Shown here piece by piece: positions 32,240 to 40,563 of a DNA stretch of 64,000 nt. Location of the stretch: the NCBI GenBank assembly GCA_017307785.1, contig JAFKGI010000018.1:1-64000 (forward strand), in the 5' to 3' direction. The notes below the pieces were generated by a model. The model worked only from the letters and a program-made list of their open reading frames with translations, was not told the origin of the DNA and searched no databases. The position numbers were made by a program, and so were the translations under genes. Each line of letters opens with the position of its first letter. Within the stretch, counting starts at the first letter, position 1. This stretch comes from Vulcanimicrobiota bacterium (lineage in GTDB: Bacteria; Vulcanimicrobiota; Xenobia; Xenobiales; JADMJV01).

Positions 32240-35005
32240 ATGACCACCAACACGGAACCCAAGTCGAAACTTTTTCTCATTGACGGCAATGGCCTTGCCT
32301 ACCGCGCCTTCTACGCGGTTCCCCCCGTGCAGACCGCCAACGGATTTCCCACTCACGCCGTCGCCGGCTTCTTCGAGCTGATGATTCGTCTCCTGGCCAA
32401 AGAAAAGCCCACCCACGTGGCCGTCGCCTTCGACAAAGGAGTTCCCACCGAGCGAGTCGCCGATTATCACGATTTCAACGCGCAGCGCGTCGAGATGCCG
32501 GAAGATCTGGCCGCTCAGCTGCCCACCATCGAGGACATGATTCGCGCCCTCGGCGTCCAGGTGTTCCGCGTTCGCGGTCACCAGGGTGACGACTGTCTTG
32601 GAACCATCGCCTCCCAGGCCGCCGAGCGCGGTATGGACGTTCTCGTCCTTTCCGGTGATCTCGACCTGCTCCAGCTGGTGGGGCCGCGCGTCCAGGTGAT
32701 GACCTTCCGTCGTGGTCTGACCGATCTGATGGTTTATGACGAAGACACCGTCAAAAAGCGCTTCAACCTGCTGCCCTACCAATTGGCAGACCTGCGCGCC
32801 CTGGCCGGCGACTCCTCCGAGAACATCACCGGCGTGCCCGGCATCGGCGAAGTGACCGCCAAGAAGCTGCTTTCGCAGCACGGCAGCCTGGACGACCTGC
32901 TCAACTCGCTGGATCAACTGCCCGCCAAGTGGCGTAACCCGCTCTCCGAGCACCGCGCCGAGGCTTTGGATTTCCGCACCCGCGCCGCCATCCGCACCAA
33001 CCTGGACCTGAAAGTGGACTGGGAGCAGTGTCAGTTCCGCGGCGTCTCCAGCTGGCGCCTCAAGGATATTTTCGACCGTCTCGAGCTCACCGAGCTGATG
33101 ACCAGCTTGTTTGAGCACGAAGCCATCGAGCTCCACGAGCCCGTGGCCATTCCCGAAGTGGAAGTCCTGGTCGGCAAGAAGGGCAAAACGGCCCTGACCA
33201 ATCTGGTCAAGAAGAGCAAAGAACCCCTCGACATCCTCTTGCTCGGCTCGAGCGACGAGTGGGTCGGTTTGATCGTGGGATGCGGCGAAGAATCGGCCAA
33301 GCTGATTCCCTTCAACGGAGTGGAATCGGCCCTGACGGCCGACGAAGTCATCAAGGTGCTGCGTCCGGCTCTCAAAGATCCGGAGCGCCGCAAGAACGTC
33401 CACAACCTGCGGGCCTTCTTGATGATGGAGCTGTCCGACGGCGTTCTGCCCGAGCACAACTTCTTCGACGTAGCCATCGCCTCGCATCTGATCGACTCGG
33501 TCGAGGGCAACCCCTGGTTCGACGAGATCTGTCGCCGCCACGGAATCGAGATTCCTGGTGAAGGCGCTCTCCTGGGCCGCGGCACTGCCGCTCGCAAGCT
33601 TTCGCAAGTTCCGGTCGACGAGCTGTCCCGCTGGGCGGGTCTGCGGATTCAGGGTCTGCGCCGTCTGGCCCAAACCCTGGAAAATCGCCTGCGCGCCGAA
33701 AACATGTGGGAGCAGTTCTCCGCCGTCGACCTGCCGCTGGCCTGGGTCTACGCCCAGATGGAGCGCACCGGTGCGGTTCTCGAGCAGAAGCAGCTGGATG
33801 AGTTTGCCAAGACTCTGAAAGAAAAGCGCGATGCCTGCCACGCCCAGGTGCAAAAGATGGGCGGCGGCAAGTTTGACGTCGACGATCCCCGCGAGCTGGC
33901 CGAAGTTCTCTTCGACAAGCTCGGCCTGGCCGTGCCTTCGCGTCCCAAGAACGGCTCTCCCATCGGACCCGACGTGGTTGCCCAGGTGGCCACTCTGCAC
34001 CCGATTGGCGACGTGCTGCGCGACTACCGCAGTCTGCGCGACCTGCTGGACAGCTTCCAGAAGGCTCGCCCGCTGATGGCCGAGCCTCGCTACGGCTGGT
34101 TCCATCGTCTGGCTCAGAATCCGGTGGCCAGCTCGGAGCGCTTGCTCTGGATGGGTCCCGGAGCCGTGGGTGGCGCGGTGGCGACCTTCAATCGTCTGCT
34201 CGGCGAAATCGAGTTGTTGCCCAACTCGGTCTACCGTCAGGAATTTGAGGAAATGTTCCTCAAGTCTCTGGGAGCTCGCGACCCCAAGCGCACCCTGCTC
34301 GGCGTCAGCTATGTTCAGCTGCCGCTGCGCGTGGCCGCCCACCTGTCGCAGGATGCCGAGTTGATCAAGGCCTTCGGTCGCGGTGAAGATGTGGAAGAAG
34401 TGCTCTTCAACCTTCTGCCGGAAGACATTCAGCAGGAGACGGGTCGCGAGATCCTCGACGTGCTGCTCGGATCGATCGGCCGCCATCGCTTCGCTCAGAG
34501 CCAGGGTCTGTCGCTGGCCGAAGCCGGCGATCGGATGCGCCAGTCGCTGAAGAGTCTTTATGACCGCTTCCCCGGTCTGCAGTCCTACGTCGACAGCCAG
34601 TTGACCCAGGCTCGCACCATGGGTTGGGTCAGCAGCATTCGCGGCCGGCGCCGCAGCCTGCCGGAAATGTCGAGTCGCAACTCGGATATCCGCAGCACCG
34701 CCGAACGTGTGGCTCGCAGTGCCGCCATTCAGGCCAGCTCGGCCGACATCCTGAAGGTCGTGCTGGTGGAAATCCATCAGCTGATTCTGCAGGCCAAGTT
34801 GCCGGCCACCTTCTCTCTGCAGTTGCGGGACGAAGTGGTACTCGAGGTCGATCCCAAGCACCACCTGCGCGTGTTACAAGAGATCGAGCGAGTGCTGGAA
34901 GCTCGCCTCAAGGACGTGCTGCGCGTGCCGCTGCAAACGCGGGCCCGCACCGGACACGATCTGGTGGCGACCCAGGAAGTCGGATTGGCCGTCGCGGGCC
35001 GCTAA
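32240..35005 (+). CDS. DNA polymerase I homologue with degenerate polymerase site
   Basis: 921 residues with the full PolA length. The 5'-nuclease domain (about 10-300) keeps Asp15, Asp65, Asp117/118, Asp140/142 and Asp191 but has Gln115 where E. coli has Glu113, and Glu194 for Asp. The 3'-5' exonuclease region (about 320-490) lacks its acidic motifs. In the polymerase part, motif A reads GVSYVQLPLRV, replacing the catalytic Asp with Ser690 and the Glu with Pro695. The O-helix Arg/Lys/Phe/Tyr are replaced by Gly735, Leu739, Leu743 and Gly747. Motif C keeps Asp864-Glu865 after Arg863. It probably cannot polymerise DNA and may serve as a flap nuclease or structural factor. Alignment was by eye. 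AGGAG lies 13 nt before the ATG. Confidence 0.8.
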   Translation: MTTNTEPKSKLFLIDGNGLAYRAFYAVPPVQTANGFPTHAVAGFFELMIRLLAKEKPTHVAVAFDKGVPTERVADYHDFNAQRVEMPEDLAAQLPTIEDMIRALGVQVFRVRGHQGDDCLGTIASQAAERGMDVLVLSGDLDLLQLVGPRVQVMTFRRGLTDLMVYDEDTVKKRFNLLPYQLADLRALAGDSSENITGVPGIGEVTAKKLLSQHGSLDDLLNSLDQLPAKWRNPLSEHRAEALDFRTRAAIRTNLDLKVDWEQCQFRGVSSWRLKDIFDRLELTELMTSLFEHEAIELHEPVAIPEVEVLVGKKGKTALTNLVKKSKEPLDILLLGSSDEWVGLIVGCGEESAKLIPFNGVESALTADEVIKVLRPALKDPERRKNVHNLRAFLMMELSDGVLPEHNFFDVAIASHLIDSVEGNPWFDEICRRHGIEIPGEGALLGRGTAARKLSQVPVDELSRWAGLRIQGLRRLAQTLENRLRAENMWEQFSAVDLPLAWVYAQMERTGAVLEQKQLDEFAKTLKEKRDACHAQVQKMGGGKFDVDDPRELAEVLFDKLGLAVPSRPKNGSPIGPDVVAQVATLHPIGDVLRDYRSLRDLLDSFQKARPLMAEPRYGWFHRLAQNPVASSERLLWMGPGAVGGAVATFNRLLGEIELLPNSVYRQEFEEMFLKSLGARDPKRTLLGVSYVQLPLRVAAHLSQDAELIKAFGRGEDVEEVLFNLLPEDIQQETGREILDVLLGSIGRHRFAQSQGLSLAEAGDRMRQSLKSLYDRFPGLQSYVDSQLTQARTMGWVSSIRGRRRSLPEMSSRNSDIRSTAERVARSAAIQASSADILKVVLVEIHQLILQAKLPATFSLQLRDEVVLEVDPKHHLRVLQEIERVLEARLKDVLRVPLQTRARTGHDLVATQEVGLAVAGR

Positions 35006-35033
35006 AGAATCCACACAATTTCATAGCCCAAGA

Positions 35034-35069
35034 GAATCCGGGCAAATCAGGCGTGATTTGCCCGGATTC
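35034..35069 (+). terminator. Strong hairpin after the polA homologue
   Basis: A 16-bp perfect stem (GAATCCGGGCAAATCA and its complement) with a 4-nt loop, 29 bp after the stop codon. No T tract follows (GTTAG then A-rich), so it may stop transcription weakly, protect the 3' end, or act with Rho. Confidence 0.55.
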
Positions 35070-35070
35070 G

Positions 35071-35100
35071 TTAGAAAAAACGGTGCTTGCGAGCTAAAAT
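35071..35100 (+). promoter_or_regulatory. Candidate rpsA promoter
   Basis: TTAGAA (35071-35076) and TAAAAT (35095-35100) are 18 bp apart in an AT-richer patch between the hairpin and rpsA. A hairpin GGGAAA-7 nt-TTTCCC (35102-35120) would start the transcript. The roughly 95-nt leader to the rpsA ATG leaves room for S1 autoregulation, which is known in E. coli. The -35 match is poor. Confidence 0.35.
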
Positions 35101-35198
35101 AGGGAAAGGAATCATTTCCCTGGGCAGAGAACCGCAGCCACCCAAAGCGCAATCACAAAGGCGGTGGGGGCCGTCCCACTAAAGGAGCAACAACCAAC

Positions 35199-36500
35199 AT
35201 GACCAACACAGAGCCGACTACGGAAGAACAACAAGCGACCGCAGCCCAAGAAGCTGTCGATAACGATTCTGCGGATGCAGGCGAATCCATGGAAAGCCTC
35301 ATGGCTGCCCAGGACGCGATGGACGAGGCTTTCAAGCCCGGCCAGCTGCTGACGGGCAAAGTCGTGCGCATCGACTCCGAAGGAGTGCTGGTTGACGTCG
35401 GCTACAAGACGGAAGGCGTGATTCCGCTCCACCAGCTGTCCCATCGCAAAGATGTGGACCCCAATGAAATCGTCAAAGTAGGCGAGCAGGTCGAAGTGAC
35501 CGTCACTCGCGTCGAAGGCGCCGAAGGCACCTTGATCCTCTCGAAGAAGCGCGCTGACCTCGAGTCCGCCTGGTTCCGCGTGATCAAGGCCGAAGAGACC
35601 GGCGAAATTCTGACCGCCACCTGCACCGAGCAGGTCAAAGGTGGTCTGATTGTCGACCTGGGTCTGCGCGGCTTCGTGCCCGCTTCCCACGTGGATCTGC
35701 GCCCGGTTCACGACCTCTCCGACTACGTGGGTGAGTCGCTCGAGCTCAAGGTTCTGGAAGTGGACAAGCCCCGCCGTAAGGTGGTCCTGTCCCGCAAGAA
35801 GGCTCTCGAAGAGCAGCGCGGCAAGATGCGTGAGAACACCATGAAGAACCTCGAAGAAGGCCAGATCGTAAGCGGCACCGTCGCCCGTCTGACCAACTTC
35901 GGCGCCTTCATCAATCTGGGCGGTGCCGACGGCCTCGTGCACATCTCGGAACTCTCCTGGAAGCGCATCAAGCACCCCAACGAAGTGGTTCGCGTAGGTG
36001 AGCCCGTCGACGTGCGCGTGCTTTCGGTCAGCCCCGAGAAGGACCGCATTTCGCTGTCGCTGCGCCAGGCTCGCCCGGATCCCTGGACCACCGCGGTCGA
36101 GAGCATGCGCATCAACGACATCGTCCCCGGCAAAGTCAGCAAGCTCGCCAAGAACTACGTGTTCGTCGAAGTTGCCGACGGTGTCGAAGGCCTGGTGCCG
36201 ATCAGCGAGCTGGCCGACTTCCGCGTCTCCAAGCCCGCCGAGCACTTCAAGCCCGACCAGGAAGTCAAAGTCAAGGTTCTCGAGATCAAGCCCGAAAGCC
36301 GTCGCATTCTGCTCTCGATTCGTCAGGCCGGCGGTGGCGCCAGCCGTGGTGAGTCGGTGACCAGCACGCGTGGCGACGGACACTCCGGTTTCACCATCGG
36401 TGACCGTCTCCAGGGCCAGCTGGCTCAGTTCCTGACCCCGGGTCCTTCCGCCGACGCCGAGCCCGCTGCCGAAGAGGGCGGCGAGCAAGCCGCGGAGTAA
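35199..36500 (+). CDS. rpsA: 30S ribosomal protein S1
   Basis: 433 residues with four S1 OB-fold domains at about 46-115, 133-200, 217-288 and 305-377. Each ends in the usual ILSxK/LSLRQA strand (LILSKKRA, VVLSRKKA, ISLSLRQA, ILLSIRQA). The third has the canonical GxVxxLTNFGAFINLGGADGL form. Four domains rather than the six of E. coli is common outside Proteobacteria. S1 recruits mRNA to the 30S subunit. The acidic, disordered ends are typical. AAAGGAG precedes the ATG. It leads the plus-strand run with coaE. Confidence 0.92.
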   Translation: MTNTEPTTEEQQATAAQEAVDNDSADAGESMESLMAAQDAMDEAFKPGQLLTGKVVRIDSEGVLVDVGYKTEGVIPLHQLSHRKDVDPNEIVKVGEQVEVTVTRVEGAEGTLILSKKRADLESAWFRVIKAEETGEILTATCTEQVKGGLIVDLGLRGFVPASHVDLRPVHDLSDYVGESLELKVLEVDKPRRKVVLSRKKALEEQRGKMRENTMKNLEEGQIVSGTVARLTNFGAFINLGGADGLVHISELSWKRIKHPNEVVRVGEPVDVRVLSVSPEKDRISLSLRQARPDPWTTAVESMRINDIVPGKVSKLAKNYVFVEVADGVEGLVPISELADFRVSKPAEHFKPDQEVKVKVLEIKPESRRILLSIRQAGGGASRGESVTSTRGDGHSGFTIGDRLQGQLAQFLTPGPSADAEPAAEEGGEQAAE

Positions 36501-36506
36501 GTCCCC

Positions 36507-37100
36507 TTGAGAATCGGCCTCACGGGTGGAATTGCTTCTGGCAAATCCGCCGTGGCCGAGTTCTTGCAAAAAGAGGAGATCCCGGTAGTGGATGCCGATG
36601 AGGTGAGCCGGGCCGTTATGCGGCCGGGCTCATCTCTTTTTCACGATATTGTACAGGCGTTCGGTCATGAGGTGTTGAACCAGGACGGCGACCTGGATCG
36701 TGCGGTTCTGGGCGAAAAAGTCTTCTCCAATCCACAGGCTTTGGAGCGTCTGAACGCCTTGACCCATCCCGTGATCTGGGCCGAAATGCAGCGACAGGTC
36801 ACGGACTTGGAGAAGGTTCACCCCCTGGTGGTGGTCATGGTGCCGCTCCTCCTGGAGAACAAGCGTCAGGATTGGGTGGACGAAGTCTGGTTGGTGAGTT
36901 TGCCGCGAGCTGTTCAGAAGGCGAGACTCATGGAGCGCAACCACCTCACGGAAGAGCAGGCCGAAGCCCGAATTTCGGCTCAAATGCCCCTGGAAGAAAA
37001 ACGGGCCCTGGCGGACCGGGTGATCGACAATTCCGGCACCCTGGAGCAACTCCACCAGTCGCTGCTCGAGGTGCTACGCCAGGCTCAGCACTCTCTTTGA
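36507..37100 (+). CDS. coaE: Dephospho-CoA kinase
   Basis: 197 residues beginning RIGLTGGIASGKS, the P-loop (residues 7-14) of CoaE. The DADEVSR motif, LTHPVIWAEM and VVMVPLLLENK follow, all typical of the family. It phosphorylates the ribose 3'-OH of dephospho-CoA with ATP, the last step of coenzyme A synthesis. The start is TTG at 36507, 6 bp after rpsA, with GGAG inside the rpsA end. The stop overlaps the next start in TTGA, so the genes are coupled. Confidence 0.92.
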   Translation: MRIGLTGGIASGKSAVAEFLQKEEIPVVDADEVSRAVMRPGSSLFHDIVQAFGHEVLNQDGDLDRAVLGEKVFSNPQALERLNALTHPVIWAEMQRQVTDLEKVHPLVVVMVPLLLENKRQDWVDEVWLVSLPRAVQKARLMERNHLTEEQAEARISAQMPLEEKRALADRVIDNSGTLEQLHQSLLEVLRQAQHSL

Positions 37101-37747
37101 GCGCCCAACCCAAGAAAGCCGCGGCCCGGCGCCGCTCCGGTTGGACGGTGCGCCGTCCGCGGGACGGCAAAGTCAAGGCCAAAAACCGCAGCTTCGGCTG
37201 GGTGCGCTGGCTGCTGTTCCTGAGCATGGCCGCCGCCGTCGCGGTCTGGGCCTGGCCGCAGCCCTCGGTTCAGCGCCTGCGCTACCCGCTGCTTTTTCGC
37301 GAACTGGTTTTGCAAGAAGCTCAGCGCGCACAACTGCCCCCCTCGCTGGTGGCCGCCGTCATTTTGCAGGAAAGTGAATTTCATCCGGCCGCCTGCTCGC
37401 CGGTGGGGGCACGCGGCTTGATGCAGCTGATGCCGGAAACGGCCGAATGGATTCATCAGGCGCTGGAATTGCGCCCGGGCAAGCCCGACCTCCTGGAGCC
37501 CACCACCAACGTGCGCCTGGGCAGCACCTACCTCAGTTATTTGCGTCAACGTTTCGCCGATCAGGAAATTGCCGTGCTGGCCGCCTACAATGCGGGACCT
37601 CAACAGACCCAGGATTGGTTGAACGAGAAGCCGGGGGGACGTCTCAGCGTCAGCGACATTCCCTTTGCCGAGACCCGTCATTACGTGGAGGCGGTGCTCG
37701 ATAGTGAGAGAAGGTACCGCGAACTATATCCCGAGCTTTCTATCTGA
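37097..37747 (+). CDS. Membrane-anchored lytic transglycosylase (SLT domain)
   Basis: 216 residues. A basic N-terminus precedes one membrane helix (WLLFLSMAAAVAVWAW, about 38-53). An SLT/GEWL domain follows with catalytic Glu92 in ILQESEF and the GLMQLMP and AYNAGP motifs. Such enzymes cleave peptidoglycan glycan strands to 1,6-anhydro products. The TTG start at 37097 shares bases with the coaE stop (TTGA). A longer frame within coaE is rejected. It sits among cell-wall genes further downstream. Confidence 0.85.
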   Translation: MSAQPKKAAARRRSGWTVRRPRDGKVKAKNRSFGWVRWLLFLSMAAAVAVWAWPQPSVQRLRYPLLFRELVLQEAQRAQLPPSLVAAVILQESEFHPAACSPVGARGLMQLMPETAEWIHQALELRPGKPDLLEPTTNVRLGSTYLSYLRQRFADQEIAVLAAYNAGPQQTQDWLNEKPGGRLSVSDIPFAETRHYVEAVLDSERRYRELYPELSI

Positions 37748-37760
37748 AGGGTTAAAACGT

Positions 37761-38081
37761 ATGAGTGAAATTAAGCAAGAACAGAACGGTCCGCGCAGCG
37801 ATTTTTCCTCCAGTCTGGACAAAGACGTGGTGGTCAAGTTTCGCTCCAAGGAGTATCAAGAGCAGTTGGGCCTGGGCGCGGAGTGCCCCGGACGTCTGGT
37901 GGGAGTCGATCGTTTCGGCCTGTGGCTCGAACCGGCCGGCCCGCGCAAAGACTCGCTGGCCAGCAATGAAGCGGTGGCTCACTACTTCATTCCCTGGGCC
38001 GAAGTGCTGACCGTGATCCGTCGTCAGGAAGCCAGTCTGTTCCAGACCAAGAAAGAGTATCGGGGCTTGCGCCCTCACTAG
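37761..38081 (+). CDS. Small beta-rich hypothetical protein
   Basis: 106 residues, unrecognised. After a polar 20-residue start it shows a run of short strands (DVVVKFRSKEY, CPGRLVGVDRFGLWLEP, HYFIPWAEVLTVI). This looks like a compact SH3/Sm-like barrel, perhaps binding RNA or protein. That fold is a guess from pattern. GAAGGG precedes the ATG. It is 2 bp upstream of the L,D-transpeptidase gene, so it belongs to the cell-wall operon. Confidence 0.65.
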   Translation: MSEIKQEQNGPRSDFSSSLDKDVVVKFRSKEYQEQLGLGAECPGRLVGVDRFGLWLEPAGPRKDSLASNEAVAHYFIPWAEVLTVIRRQEASLFQTKKEYRGLRPH

Positions 38082-38083
38082 CT

Positions 38084-39220
38084 ATGCGCAAGTATTCCGC
38101 GATTTTGGCTCTGGCTCTGAGCATTTCGGCTGCCGCCGAGCTGCCGCCGGTGGTGGGCAAAGAACGCACCATTGCCGTGACGGCCGGCGACAATCTCTAC
38201 GAACTGGGCCTGCGCTATGGACTGGCCATCGAACATTTTGCCTTCGCCAACGGTCTGCCCGTCCAATTGACGGTAGCTCGCAGTGGCGATCTCATTTTGC
38301 CCACTCGCCGTATCATGCCGGTCAATCCTCCGGCCGACGGCCTGGTGGTCAACCTCCCGGAGCGCGGCGTATTCCTTTTCCGCAATGGCGCTTTCGACAA
38401 GTTCTACCCGGTGGCCATCGGTCAGCCGGGTCGCTTTGCCACTCCGACCGGTCAGTTCGAACTGATCAGTCGCGTCAAGAATCCCACCTGGATGCCGCCC
38501 GAATGGGCCGGCCTGGGGGCCGACACGGTGGTGCCGGCGGGCCCGGATAATCCTCTGGGCGACCGCTGGATGGGCCTGTCGATGCCCGGGCTGGGACTGC
38601 ATTCGACCACCCAGCCGTCTTCTATCGGTTCAGCTGCCTCGCACGGCTGCATGCGCATGTATCCTTCGATGAGTCACGAACTTTTCGATAAGATTAAGGT
38701 GGGCATGCCGGTTCGCATCGAGTATGAGCCGGTCAAGCTGGGTCGCGATCCGGAAACGGGCAGCCTGTGTCTCTCGGTCTTCCCCGATGTCTACGGCAAG
38801 ATGCCGTTGGCGGCTCGGGCCCAGGAACTGCTCAGCCAGGCCGGCGTGCAGTCCTGGTTGGACGAGAAAGTGCTGGCCGGTTGGCTGGCCAACCCCAAAG
38901 GTCTGCCTCTGACCTTCGCCGAGGGCCAGATCGGTCTGCAGGCTCAAGGTCAGGAAGTGGGGGAGCCCGGCCTGCTGCTCAAGTCGAGCCAGGGCGTCTA
39001 CACCTCGGTGGAAGGCTTGCGGCGCCTGGGGGTCACCTCGGCCTGGGATCCTACCACCAAGACGGTGACCTTGACCAACAAGGAAGTCACTCAGTCCTAC
39101 CTGCCGGGAGACGGCGTCACGCTCGACGGCAAGCTCTACCTGCCGGTGCGGGTCTGCCTGCCGGCTTTGAGCATCAATTATCGCTGGGATGGTCCCAACA
39201 AGTCGGTCGTCATCGATTAG
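38084..39220 (+). CDS. L,D-transpeptidase with LysM-like and C-terminal domains
   Basis: 378 residues: a signal peptide (about 1-18) and a LysM-like domain (about 28-75, AVTAGDNLYELGLRYGL). The YkuD catalytic domain (about 87-220) has His173, His187 and Cys189 in SHGCMRM. A C-terminal domain resembles the copper-amine-oxidase N-like fold (TLDGKLYLPVRVCLPAL). The enzyme forms 3-3 cross-links in peptidoglycan or attaches proteins to it. The first motif reads HSTTQPSSIG where HGT is usual, a mild change. Part of the 37-41 kb wall cluster. Confidence 0.88.
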   Translation: MRKYSAILALALSISAAAELPPVVGKERTIAVTAGDNLYELGLRYGLAIEHFAFANGLPVQLTVARSGDLILPTRRIMPVNPPADGLVVNLPERGVFLFRNGAFDKFYPVAIGQPGRFATPTGQFELISRVKNPTWMPPEWAGLGADTVVPAGPDNPLGDRWMGLSMPGLGLHSTTQPSSIGSAASHGCMRMYPSMSHELFDKIKVGMPVRIEYEPVKLGRDPETGSLCLSVFPDVYGKMPLAARAQELLSQAGVQSWLDEKVLAGWLANPKGLPLTFAEGQIGLQAQGQEVGEPGLLLKSSQGVYTSVEGLRRLGVTSAWDPTTKTVTLTNKEVTQSYLPGDGVTLDGKLYLPVRVCLPALSINYRWDGPNKSVVID

Positions 39221-39246
39221 ACACACAAAGTTGCTACACCTGAGCG

Positions 39247-40563
39247 GTGCTTGAACTGAACGCCCAGCTCGCCTGGGAAGTCGCGCTGGCCCTTTTTCTC
39301 GTCTGGATCCTGATGCTCTGGCGGAGACCCGTTCCCGCCCAGGGCGCGGCCTGGTCCAACGAGGGCCTGACGATGGTGCTCAGTCAAATGCTGGTGTTCT
39401 CGCTCTACGGAGTGCTCGAAGCCCACGTGGGCAGCCACGGTCGCTGGTTTCTGGTGGCTCTGCTGGCCTGGTCACTGGGCTGGTGGGCCGCCTACTTCGG
39501 CCTCCGCTGGGCCAAGTGTCGTGGCGACCGTTTGCTTCTGCCGTTGGCCAGCCTGCTTTCCGGGCTGGGTTGGGTGATGCAGCTGCGACTGGAACGGGCT
39601 CTGGCCGTCAACCAGGCCTGTTGGGTACTGGTCGGGCTGGCCACTCTGATCTTGGTGACGGCTTACCTCAAGCGTCTCGATCAACTGCAACGCTGGCGCT
39701 GGCCTCTGCTGCTGCTGTGCCTGGTCTTGCAGAGCGGACTCTTCCTGTTTGGGCGGGAGCGCAACGGGGCCGCCCTTTGGTACGCGCTGGGACCGTTCAG
39801 CTTTCAGCCCATCGAGATCGTCAAGGTGCTGGTGGTGTGCCTGCTGGCTATGCTGTTGGCGCCCGCCGCCGAAGACCCCAAGCGCCTGACTCGCCCGGTG
39901 CTGGCCGTCATGGCCGGCGCCTGGCTGGTGCTGGAAACTCTGCTGGTGCTGCAAAAGGACCTGGGTCCGGCGCTGCTTTTCTTCGGACTTTTCCTGGCCA
40001 TGCTCTACCTGGTAAGCGGGCGCTTGCGCTGGGTACTGGGTTTGCTTTGCCTCAGTCTGTTGGGCGCCATGGCGGCCTACAACCGCTTCGGGCACGTGCG
40101 GGTGCGAGTGGAAGCCTGGCTCGATCCGCTGGGTCACTACCAGGACAGCGGATATCAGATTTCCGAGGCTCTCTTCGCTATCGCCTGGGGCGGCTGGCGA
40201 GGCACCGGGCTGGGCCTGGGCGAGCCCTACCGAATTCCCGAGGCCGCCACCGATTTTATCTATGTGGCCTGGTGCGAAGAGCTGGGCAGTCTGGGCGGGT
40301 GCCTGTTGTGGGCCGTGTTGACCTTGTTTCTGCTGCGCTGTTTCCGCGCCGCGCAGGTTTCTCAAGACCCCTTCGAGCGCCTGTTGGCGGTGGGACTGGC
40401 CTGTTTGATGAGCTGGCAGTCGTGCGTGGTGCTTTTCGGGATTTTGAAGCTGATGCCCATGACCGGCATCACTCTGCCCTTCATCAGCTACGGCGGCAGT
40501 TCGCTGCTCTCCAACTTCGTGATTCTGGCCCTGCTTTTGAGGATGACCCGCCGTGAACTTTGA
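39247..40563 (+). CDS. FtsW/RodA/SpoVE-family glycan polymerase
   Basis: 438 residues with about ten membrane helices and the SEDS signatures FGRERNGAALWYALGPFSFQP, QKDLGPALLFF and PFISYGGSSLLSN. SEDS proteins polymerise lipid II into glycan strands and need a class B PBP partner. The partner gene overlaps by 11 bp but encodes a degenerate PBP (next entry). The arrangement recalls rodA-pbpA pairs. The GTG start at 39247 has a weak Shine-Dalgarno. Confidence 0.88.
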   Translation: MLELNAQLAWEVALALFLVWILMLWRRPVPAQGAAWSNEGLTMVLSQMLVFSLYGVLEAHVGSHGRWFLVALLAWSLGWWAAYFGLRWAKCRGDRLLLPLASLLSGLGWVMQLRLERALAVNQACWVLVGLATLILVTAYLKRLDQLQRWRWPLLLLCLVLQSGLFLFGRERNGAALWYALGPFSFQPIEIVKVLVVCLLAMLLAPAAEDPKRLTRPVLAVMAGAWLVLETLLVLQKDLGPALLFFGLFLAMLYLVSGRLRWVLGLLCLSLLGAMAAYNRFGHVRVRVEAWLDPLGHYQDSGYQISEALFAIAWGGWRGTGLGLGEPYRIPEAATDFIYVAWCEELGSLGGCLLWAVLTLFLLRCFRAAQVSQDPFERLLAVGLACLMSWQSCVVLFGILKLMPMTGITLPFISYGGSSLLSNFVILALLLRMTRREL

